Assembly (NCBI GenBank): GCA_011033025.1
Contig: WFMF01000472.1
Location: forward strand, 62,001 to 126,000
Reading direction: 5' to 3'
DNA from: Beroe forskalii
Taxonomy: Eukaryota; Ctenophora; Nuda; Beroida; Beroidae
DNA: 64,000 nt
The notes beneath the pieces were generated by a model. It was not told where the DNA came from, made no database searches, and worked only from the letters and a program-made list of their open reading frames with translations. Shown in pieces: positions 25,201-37,200 of this stretch. Positions within the stretch are counted from its first letter, which is position 1; the number at the start of each line of letters is the position of its first letter. The translations under genes and the position numbers were made by a program.

Positions 25201-28200
25201 CGAGTGGTTAAAGAAAAGTGGTAAATTAATGAGTGGCAAACTAATGAGTGGTAACAAGAATTGCTTCTGCCGGCACAGTTATTGTTTGTCTGTTGTTCTC
25301 GAACGTAAACGCTTAGTTTCCCTCCCCCAGGTAGACGGCACATTTCCAGTTCTAACCTTCTCAATATGCCTTTTTGTAAATTTATGTAAAACCAAAAAGG
25401 CGATTGGGCATTGGGGAGGGAAAATGGTGATCAAATGAGTAAGAAACTGAAACTTACTCGTGTTTCCAGTTTTTCGAGGTTGCTCTTGTACAGCTCTGCG
25501 TATTCGCGCTGAAGGGAAGAATCGTCACGATGGTAATTCAGATAGCATGTCAGAAAACCGATGACACCAGTACAGTCTAACCGATCACATTTGTCACTTA
25601 TTCTCAATTACCCCTGGCCCTCCGAAGCTTGTTTTAGCGACGTGTGTGCTTGGCTATACGGGTCTTTACTGAATAAAAGTGCAAAAAGCTTAATAAATGA
25701 AATTTGATTTTATAAAGAAGCACTCAGGAATCTTTAGCGCTGGGGAGAAATACGTTTGTTTGGTCAGAAAATACTGAATAGTCGGTCCCAGCTATTTCCG
25801 GTCGGGGTATAATCCGGTTCCATGATCGAGATCTCATCTGTGACCGTATACCTTCGATAGTGAACCCGACGGCACGCCTTGACCAATGACCATTATCCAA
25901 CTTACACAGTCTCGGCTGTCGCCTCGACCGTGTAGGTTGCTGTATACAGTCACCACTTCGACATGTAACCGCTTATTACTTTATTACAAGAGTACAAGAT
26001 TTTACATGATAATAAACTTACACTTTCACGACGTTTAAATTTAGATTGTACAAATTACCCACCCATTCATTGACTTCAGTTTTAAGCGTGGATATCTTAT
26101 TGTTCTGTACATCAACTGAAAATATCATCAGTATTTTAAAAGGAAGTATTTTTCTTCGCGGAGAGATCTTGAGAATCTAAGATAATCAAGAGCATCCCGT
26201 TCAGATTTTTGATACCTTATATAGCCAAGGAAATAATCTAACATTATGGATAGTTCAACAGGACGTATCAAATGATGGTACTGCTAATGTTTCTGATCAC
26301 ATGATTGATATTAGATTATTAGATTCAGAGCATAATTAAGCCTATTGAAGAATGTTTGAACAATGAACATCGGATAGCTTAAAGCCTACCTCATGATAAA
26401 GTGCTTGACGAAGCTCATTTAGAATGACAATTGTGGCGGAAACTGTTTAACACTTTATTATTGCTTCATTGAGTAGCTTTCAATTGAAGTATCAAGGATG
26501 GTATGATTTCCAACAACAGACATAATATAACTATTTAACAAACTAAATGCAGGAATAAACTCCTGAATTCATAATGTACGGTAAACAAATAAATGAACAA
26601 AATAAATTATTGATTTACCTTCCGTGTCAAGGCCTGACTTTGTGTCTTTGATACTGAAAACGAAAAATAAATATTATTAAGTATTCTATGATCAGTTATG
26701 ATAAAGAGTAGAAATGCAACGAAATAGATTCGATGAATCATGAAATAGAAAAGAAAACATATAATTTACATGGATTTATTTAGTGGAGAGGACATTCTTC
26801 ACTCACTTTTTGAGTCTATATTGCAGTTCGGTAACCTCATCCACCAAATCACTGTTGTATACCTCTGCTGATGTTATCTGCAAATTGACTTGCTGATAAG
26901 GTGTTAATGGAAATCTTTTTTATCGCGATTTGTTGATCAAGATTGCGGTATATCATCAATGTTTAATCATAGATTTTTCCAGATTTTCATAACATGATAA
27001 ATCCAGTTGAAGATACATACAAATTAACTATCCATCCAAATATATGTCCGAGTGGCTATTGTTTAAAATGTTGGTTTATACAAAGTGTGTTTCTCAACCT
27101 AAATCCAGATAATAAGTTTCGCCCATCACGTCCAAGAATAAGAATTTCTTTTTCAGATTGCCTTGAACAACATCTGACCACCAACCTTTAACCAATTATT
27201 CCAATAAAAGAATAAGAGAAGCTTTAGTTTAAAACTTTTGCATTCTACAAGCACGACAATTCTGAGCAAGACTTTACGATCTCTAAAGCACTAAATACTT
27301 GAATACCTGAACCACTAACATGACGGTCTTGGTTAAGTGGCCAACGCTCTTTTAGGCTCTATTAGACCCAAATTTCTAGGGCCCTTTTCAGATTACTTGT
27401 ATCCTTTGGTGCCTTAATGATCAATTGCATTATAGGCCAATTTAGTAAAAATGCCATTTACATAGTCTGAATAAGTGGTTTTCTCACTGAAGCAACAGTA
27501 TATTATACGCTTAGAGCATGGCTGGGAATGCGCTAATATAGGATAATCAAACACCCTTAGGATACGTTTATATGAATTATCACACGAGCGAAGCGAGTGT
27601 GATAATTCGAATTATTGCTCGAGCCGAAGGCGAGTGCAATAATTCCAATTATCACTCGAGCCGAAGGCGAGTGTGATAATTGATATAAACGTATCCTTAG
27701 GGTGTTTGATTAATCTATTATATAACGTGAGAAACGGGCATATATTTAGATATTTAAACTGGTTTTCCAATAAGAAAGCAAATTCAGAAGCCTTTATGGA
27801 TATAAAAATCCTTTAAACTAGAGCGCCTGAAATTGAATCTTGAAAATATGAAGCTTTGGAGTGGCCGGGAATTTTAGATTTAGATGGTGAAGAGTGGCTA
27901 TGTATATTTGAATTTGCCCAAGAAAGTATGAATAAAAACGCAAGTCCGGAATATTCATAAACTTTGATCGTATCGTTTGATTCAACAAGGTGCTATAAAG
28001 TGATTGTCGATTGAAATGTACAACAACAAAATAGAAAGGACATTTCCGTGTAAGTGTGTAACGCCGTTACGGACGCAAATGTTTCGGCAAATTGCGGGCG
28101 GTGGCATTTGTTTAAAATGTAAAGATGTAAGAAGGGAAACATGATTCAAACAAGAGAAATTTCACCAACGACCAACGTGTACAACAAGTATACAAAACAC

Positions 28201-31200
28201 CAAAACAAGAAACCTTAACGCCAAAGCAAGAGAATAAATTTGTATATGCTCGTGTATCGTTATTTATACAAGTAGTGAGGGTAAGTGGTCCTTGTGGCAC
28301 GTGCGTGCGCGGCTCATATAACGACTGCTGAGTATACATAAACTCATTAAATCAAAACAAGATAACATGATAATGTATACACTGATGCATTGTAATGGAG
28401 TGAGAGCAAGTGGTATTCAGGTTTAACTGGCACGTGCGTGCGCGGCTCATACATTAATTCCACGAGCTTGCGAGTGGGATTCATGCAATAAATGCACGAG
28501 CTTGCGAGTGCATTTATTGGAGTAATTGCACGAGCTTGCTAGTGCAATTACGATGGTAATTTACACACCCAAGTGTGTATTATTACCCAGCCATATACGC
28601 ATCAATCAAAGTAGACGGTTTGAAACTTAAGTATTCGAACTCAATGTTTCATGAATAATGGGTACACTATTTCATAATTGAAACAGGCGAGAATTTTGGA
28701 CAAATTTGCCAGTGATTTGTAAAAGTCAGAATCACATCATCATCGTATCGGGGTCAATTCAGCGAATAAGTTCAAAAGTCCAAATGATACAACCAGCGCC
28801 CAGCATTGATACATACTGTTAGTGTATGACGTAGTGTATGTATATGTACTTTACAAAATTTTGTTTTGATCTTTCATTGCCATAAAAAATGAACCATGAA
28901 AGTTAAGTACTCAATCGAAAACAAAACAATTCACACCACAAACATTGATAACAACTGACTCGAGAGCTACAATATTATGCGGATCTCGTATAGAATCGTA
29001 TGTGAATGTAGTCAGCTAAATCTTTAAAGTACATCAAAATGTATGTATATGTACTCCTCAGTTGAACAATAAGTTTTGCGCCATAATCATTATCTTCATC
29101 CCGATCTAAAATAAGTAACGAACACTGACAGATAGAAATGACGGCGCACAGAAATAATGTAGTTGAATTTGATAAAACGGAGCAATACACCCTATATATG
29201 GCGCCACAAGTCTGCGTTATATCTCTAAGACTAGATAAATAAACATTGAAGCACGGATGGAGTTATCAAGCCCGTCTGGGTGGCGCCATTTAGGTGTATA
29301 CGATAGTGTTCCTTCTATCTATTTTATCTTCATCTTGTGTTGCCCTACAATATCGTTTAGATATATCGTATTTTATACATTGTGCTCATATTTACTTTAT
29401 CTTGTGCTACCGAATGATATTTAAGAATATAAATATATCGTACCGAACATTATGTGCTCCTTATCGCTATTTTATCTTGTTTTACAGTACATATACGGTT
29501 AAGAATAGATTATATCGAATCGTTTTTAATATGAAAAGTGCGATAACAGATATCATGGGAGCTTATTATTCTCCTATTTACATCCGCACAGAGATAGCAA
29601 ATAGGTTAGAATCATGCGAATGGCCGTTTTAGAAAATTGGTAGTAACTCAACAGTAGTAATTCAACAGCTGGGAATAGTAATTCAACACTTGAATAGTAA
29701 TTCAACAGTTGAGGTATAGTAATTACACACTTGACAGTAATTCAACTGCTGGGTACGGTGATATTACATGATTAATATTACTCAAAAATTCGAAAAGTAA
29801 TTACACTCAGAAAACCCTTAACGAATATTTATGTTTGATTCTACACATTAAGATCAAGTTAATAGCTGGTGACTGGTATCATTAGAATTAAAAGTTATAG
29901 GTTATTATACTGAATAATATCTAACCTGTTCTTTGAGCATCTGGTTTTCTTTCTTCAGCGAGATGTGGTCGTACCCATTTATTGGTGGATAGTCCCTGAA
30001 CCAGAACAGGTAAAAAGGTCTGAGCCGGGCAGCCTCCAAGAATCCCGACCACTCCACCGTAGAATTCCGTTCGAAATTCCACGGTAAAATTCCGTGCGGA
30101 ATTCACAGCGGAATCTTGGTCGAAATATTCTATATGGAATTTTAAATGGAAGATGATTCAATCAAGCCAATGTTTATAAATATAAAGTTCATTATGTAAT
30201 GCTCATAGAGCAGTGTCGCTATCATGAGCAGTGTAGAATGGTTTATTCGCAGCACATTGAGGTTTGACAGGTCAATATTCTGACTTTCTGATATTAAAAT
30301 TACCAGGATAGGAGGCTTTCAGTTGTACTACTCGCTATCGTACACGTATCTTCAAACTCGGTCTCGTAGGTTTCCTGCGGGGAGCGTCAATGTTGGTGAT
30401 AACAATTTATGATTAGAGTTCTTGGGCACAGTTGAGATGCATCTTAGAGGATAATATCATTGTACGAGGTGTAGCCGAGTTCAATTTACACAATATTATG
30501 CATCGAGACAATGGCCTGTAGCTATATTCCATAGTGAGCAGGAACTTCGTAATGCATTTAAGCATGCATATTTTCATGTAAGAGAGCGAACTATACATGA
30601 TATTACTATATTCTTATCATGTTGGATCTAGTCTCCTGTGGTACATAAGTAGAGGACAGAAACTGTGAATACTGGAAGAACCTGTTGCATAGAGGAAATT
30701 TTCAAAGTGAACATGTGTCGGGAACATTCACCCAATTCTCAAGATTCGTAATGACAGCCAACTTAAAGTTTATTCCACTGAGCGGGTGCATGACTTGTTG
30801 CTCAATGTTGCTTTACATCGTGTTTGTCGCTTAACCTTGAGAGCTGCACAATGGCTTTAATTCAGATTAAGTGGCGCTCGCCGGTTTACAGCCCGGCATG
30901 TGTCACGTACACTCGGCTCCCCTCTTAGTAAGTGAGTACACGCACTGTTATATAACGTACTTTGTGTCTCACTGTCTCCTATAGATATTATACAATGCCA
31001 TGTAGGGTATAAACCAAGTCTGTACACCGACTCTGTAACAACAGCTGTAGGCGATAAAATCACAATGGATTAATCTAGATTATTATTGCTTCACGGCATT
31101 AAAAAGTGCATTAAAATTTACGGAGGAATTGTTCTAAAACCTGGTTGCTTTACATTGTTTCAAATCATATGACTGTTATAACTGAGGCATATGTTGAAAA

Positions 31201-34200
31201 TTAACAATTAAAACTATGTTTTATTACGGGAGCAGGGGGGGGGGGTCTTCGGGGTGTCGATGGCTTAAATGGAGTTGTTTAATTCGCATAACTCAGGCTA
31301 AGAACAGGATTTTTTCATTCCGTAAAGTTTTTCTGGTAGCTACGATGCTCCTGAGCTCCTCTATCATTTCAAGCTGAAAACTCCATTTTGGCTGGATCGA
31401 CACTCTGAAGACTCCCCAGCCCCCTCAATAACACTTACTATCTTGGGTGATCTTGAGTTGGTGCTGTCCCGACTGAAATACAGAATGGTTAGGTATTTAC
31501 TTATGTAATAGATTTAGATGAAAAATAGGTAACATCATCAAATTCTTCATAGAAGTATCAAGATGCAGTTCAATGTATAGGGGCCTCCGCTCTCCATGAC
31601 GAACTGAAGTTTGCAGGGTAGTAGAAGAAAGGTGTCTTCGTATTCTTTTTTGGGCAAATGGTTAATATTTTTTGTCATAAATGCCCAAAGTTGGATGAGG
31701 GGCCTCGAAGAACAAGATCGGGTTCAATGTTTTATAGAACCCTCTGCAGTTTTCATGCGGGTCTATAATATATAGACACTTGCCTGATCGGGTCCATATT
31801 GGTTTAGACCCTCGCCCTACGGGCTCGGGCCAAAACCGGATACCACCCTCGGGCTTACGCCCTCGGGCAGTATCCCAAAATGGACCCGATAGGCGCGTGT
31901 CTATCTATTTTATAGATTCGTCCGGGTTATTGCGTGAGGATTTAGCCAGCGGGAGGGGATAAAAAATAGAGCGATAGACACGCTGGCATAATCCCTCTAT
32001 CAAATACATTCACTGTGTCTATCACATAGTTTCAGTGTATTGTAATCCTTTCAAACAACTCGCACTCTTACTCGCAACATGTATACCAAATGTTTCGTTC
32101 CCACGAGAATCTTTCTAAACATGTAATTACCGTCCCACGTGACTCGCACACGTGCCACTGTTACTGTATCAAATCAAGGTCACGTGTTGCGCGCGCGCAC
32201 GTGCCAGTGGTTTCGGAGCAATATCCTTCAGCAAACGGTTTCTCATTCTCTCATACACAGTTTTTTCACTTAATTTCTGTTTCGTTTCGCCGTTCTGGCT
32301 CTGCTTTACTTGTTAACACTGCGAGAAGAGGTCAATTTACCTCTTTTGCATGCTCCTGCAGATTATCGTAATGCCCTAATATTCGTCGATATTGTGTTTG
32401 TTGTTTTGATTCTTTGATTGATATTGTTTTTGTTGTTGCATTTGTTATCGTACAATAGTCCTCTTTGAAACATACTGTTTAATTCATAGACTTATTTCTG
32501 TTCATGAACCATCCTTCTCCTGCCATCCTCAAGTCAATTCTGCAAAAGTGCAAAGTTTCAAATCAACCAATCAAAGCACTGAATCTCTTGAAAAGCTGAA
32601 ATGCTTGTTCTGCCAATTGTGTGACCAGTTATTTCCATTATTTCATCATGCAATAACCCGGACTCATCTATATGTACTTTAGAGGCGTAAGACGAACACG
32701 CAGACAATATAGAGCCCTGCGAGAGCAGGGCTCTATATAATATTTAAATGTCGACAGCGTAGCTGGAGACATTTAAATAATTTAGAGTGCGAGGCGAAGC
32801 GAAGCTGAGCCAGTGCTCTAAATCATATTTCTGCGGTGAGTCTGAGCCTCTAAAGGGTCTATAGTAGTCGAACGGTGTACAAAAGACACACCCTGTACAC
32901 AACAAGCACACATTACCTTATATGGTAATAATAGAAAATGCTTGTTAACACAAAACAAAAAGCGCATAACTCAGCCGTTTTTGAGCAATTTTGATCAAAC
33001 TTTCAGGATATTACGGGCAAGATATGACCAATACATTCCTGGAGTAGCTAACATTTCTGACCCTCAGAAATTGAGATATGACAGATAAACCGGTGTTTTG
33101 TTTTAAAGTCATCGTTTAACAACTGGCTTTTCGGTCATAACTCCGCTTCTGGAGCTCAAAAATGAATCTAAACTTCACTGAGATGTTGCTTTTATGAAGC
33201 TCTAAATATCCTGAAAGTTTCATCAAGTTTGCTCAAAAAACCTCGGAGATATGCACATTTTTGTAACGCAAAAGCAAAGGTCGCGTAGATGTGTATTTAA
33301 ATTGGTGTGTCATAACAAACACATGATATAAAGCGCGAGTAGAACACGACTCTACGCATATAGTACTACCCTTTAATTCGGTCAAAACTTGTCGTGAGAC
33401 TACTATAATACATAGACACGGTGCTCTCAGAGTCTATTTAAGTGTAACCCCTCGACTTCGTCTCGGGATTACACAAAGAATGAAAACTCGTGCGCTGCGC
33501 GCACTCGTATCATTCTATCAGATAGAACCCGCTACGCGGGTTCTATCTGAAATAGATCCCTTCGCGCACCGTGTCAATGTATTTTATTAATTCACCAGTT
33601 GCGCGCGTTGCTATGGCTATATATGTTTTAGCGCGCGCAAAACTGCACGTGCATTTTAACAAAGAATCTGCCAGTTCGTTGTTGTGTATTTTGGAAGCGT
33701 TTGAAGTGTTAATTTTGTGTTTTTCTCCATGGAGTGAGGATTGCTTGGGCTGGGCACTTGGGGATAGTTTTAATTCCTTTCAATTCATTTAATTGATTGA
33801 GATAAAATAGGGCCACTTTTGCTTTGCTGGACCATTTGTGTTGTAATTTCTTAATTTATAGATATTGTGCAACAGAGCATTAAAACTATTCTACACTATG
33901 CTCCACTGTACATTAACCAATCATTTCATCGATCTTAGTTGCTTACACATCATTATATATGCCAATTCTATGCCCAAATCGAGCCTGATGGGTCCAGCCA
34001 AACTATAGCAGATATTCCCTGGACTGAAGTGTAGTTAAATCAAGCTGTTTTGTGTAACAGTAAAGGAATTTAGTCCTGCCTAATAAAGTAGTGACAACCA
34101 GACCGTCATTTCTCAACAAGTTCACCAAACCAATACTATCTAACTATGAAATGTTCTTCCCAATTTAGAGCTAGAAGTGAAGCCCATCGAATGTACCTCC

Positions 34201-37200
34201 AGCATCTATTTGAATTATGAACGCTGTAAGTTGGCTTCCTGATGCCCTTGTGCTGATAGTAATATTTTTGGCTAATGTCACCCACCCTCCGCATTGGATC
34301 ACACAATACCTTTAATTAATACAATAGTCTTGCCAAAGTGGCCCCATTGGGAGCTATCGGAGAATCTGAAATGGATGATAGCATTGAAACTATCCCCAAG
34401 AGCCCAAGTAATCCTCAACTCCATATTTAACAATTAAGCAATCATTTCCAGTAATGTTATTGAATACACATTTTGGTTTCCATATTCAAAGCCCTTAGTT
34501 GTGCTCCTCCGAGCTTTTCGACAATCAATCTGTATTCATTGCTTCATTGGTTTCTTCGATTATACATACTCTACACTGAAAATTCTGTGAATCTTACTGT
34601 GTTATCAAGGTGCAAAATATCTTAACATCTTAAATATACGTTGATACGTTGGTACTCTGTGGCCGGCATTGAATGGGTCGGGGGTCCTGTGACCTAGAAT
34701 TCTAAGAGGCCCAACGGGCCTTCTATATAGTATAGATTAGAATACATGAAACATTGACATGGAATTCTGCCATCTATAGAGGCCTAGAGAGCTCAAGGAA
34801 AAGTGACGTATTGACGTGGGGGTGAATGGAAAGGGCATGAAATAACTATTCAACTATACATGTAATAATTTGAACTTGGCAAAAATTTAACCAAAAATGA
34901 TGATTTATCAGGTGGTTTCATCGTTCCGCGTCGATCAAATGGATTGATCAAATGAAAACCGCGCACAATACACTTTTATGAAGACATCCGCGCAAAAAAG
35001 CAAGCAAGCGCGATTGCCGATTGTGTGCCATTTTCATTTGATCAGTTCATTCGATTGACGCGAAACGATGCAGGTGCCTTACATTGGTTTCACAGGGAAA
35101 TAGCAGTTACACGCTGTAAAACACTAATACCCAGGCAGGGACCGGAGTGCATTGTACACTGTACATATACGCATATACGTTTTAATTCATTCCAGGGTGT
35201 CTATCAAACACAATGAAATCTCTAGAAACTTATTATAAAAGGCCACCAAATCAGTTCAATGAGGGTTTTTCGTCCCGTAAATGACATTAATATTAGAAAT
35301 GGAGAACGGTACGTGTGTGTGTGCGCGGCATGGTGCGCGGATGAACATTGAACAGCTATATTATGTCTATATATGATGAGTAATGTACTGATTCGGGTAA
35401 AATTGACAATAAGCTGTTCAATATAATATGTTAAAGTGTATGTAAACCAACTGTGAACAGTAGTAACTATCCTCTATTATATTGAACAGCCTGTTAGCCG
35501 AATGATGCCTATGATGATGGAAGCGTACTTACTAGAAATCTGGGCAGGTATTTGATTAATATGGATACACGGTGTGGTGGCACAATTCATGTACCATAAT
35601 ATATCAAGGTATTAGGTACTCATAGGTACACTTCACATACACTTATACAATGTGAATCATACATCATGAGAATATGTGACGGGTTGTAAGCTAGCACATG
35701 CTACTATGCTAGAGGAAAACAGAGCAGAATGTGGTAAAATTAAAAGATTTATTCATGATATTTCGTCTTCTATCTCAAAGAATATTTGGGCTTCATCCGC
35801 TGTCATTTAAGTGTCTTATACTAACCGTTTTTGCGCAAGAAGAATCACAGTGGTATATGGGAAATCCACCCCGAAATAGTGTGTACTGTGTAGTAATAGT
35901 ATTGTTTAACGATCCGAGCAAAAGTTAAGACCCGGTTCCATAAACTGGGTTTTAAACTCGGCGAACGGGCCGTGAGCTAAATAATATATGCATCCATACT
36001 TATTATTTCTTTACATGATCATCTTGTCCAGGACGACTGTAGCACAGCAGTAGCTTTTGCAGCACCAGTGACCAGGGTCCAGGGGCTTGACTTAATTCTG
36101 ATATCTGATAATGCTCCTAAGCTCCACGCACAATAATAATAGCTGATAGGCCGTCTAACAGAAGCAACAATAATGTGAGTGTTGACAATGGTTTAATGCA
36201 GGTGCCGCACTCCCAGCATACATAATGGTTCGTGAAGATGTCAGAGGGGATAGTAGTACACGAGTAGGCTACTTGTAACTTATGCAGTTTCTTTGATAAT
36301 CCTACTCGAATCTCTTTGAATAGTGAATAGACCTAGAGATATCGACAATGTGTTGTGACTTTTATAAGGTCATGAAAAAAAACCCTGCTCCAATCATCAT
36401 TATGTTAGCTTATAAGTTAGTGCAGCGGCTATTATAATTTTGGAAATATCATGGCTGTGTAAATCACGTGGTCACTTGCAACGTTCACTTGCAGCTCAAT
36501 ATTAAAGTAATTTCGTGCTAAAATCCTGACCCCATATACTAGCATTATAATGTAACACGGTACAGTAATGGAAAATTCGAGAGAAAAGCATGCTATGCGC
36601 GGCGGTACTTTGCTTGATTAGTCGAAGGAATTATTGGCGTTTATGTGATCCTCTATAAAGCCATAAGTTTAGTTATATAAGCTAATTTTACGGCGAATAG
36701 TGCCAAAGTGGTACTCTTGCAGTAATTGGACGAGGGCCGAGGGGAAGCCGAGTGCCAATTAGTGCAGTAACCACCAGAGGCGAATCCAAGTACTGATTAG
36801 TATACTTATTGGGGGGGGGGTGGTCCGAGGTCAATTTTCAGTTTATTTTTGTTTCAGATTGAGCTGAACACCAGCTACCAACTTAGTATAGAGCAGTAGG
36901 TTTTTACCGCAACAAAAAAACGCATCAAAAGCCGAATATGAATTTTCAATTGCGATTTCGCCTGTAATCACAGTGCGCGTGCGAACTTCCTACGCGATTT
37001 GCCGAAAATCAACTTTAAAATTTATATCCTCCTACAGTTTTTGAGGAAAACGCTTGAAATTTGAAAATAATCATTTATGGCAACTTTTCGTACAGGAGCC
37101 AACTTTGAAAAGCTATATTTTCACTTCAAAAGACCTAAATCAAAAATCTGCCCGTTCAAAAGTTTTGTTTTATGAACCAGAACATAATTACTATGGTGTC

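Noticed and set aside
25627..25680. Exon-like segment KDPYSQAHTSLKQASE on the minus strand
   Set aside because: Phase does not fit between its neighbours, and it is a diverged copy of the sequence at 62726-62776, so it is more likely a dispersed repeat.
29294..29632. 112-codon frame beginning with a signal-peptide-like hydrophobic stretch
   Set aside because: The segment is a degenerate AT-rich repeat (recurring TATCG and TGTGCTC words), and the hydrophobicity follows from T-rich codons.
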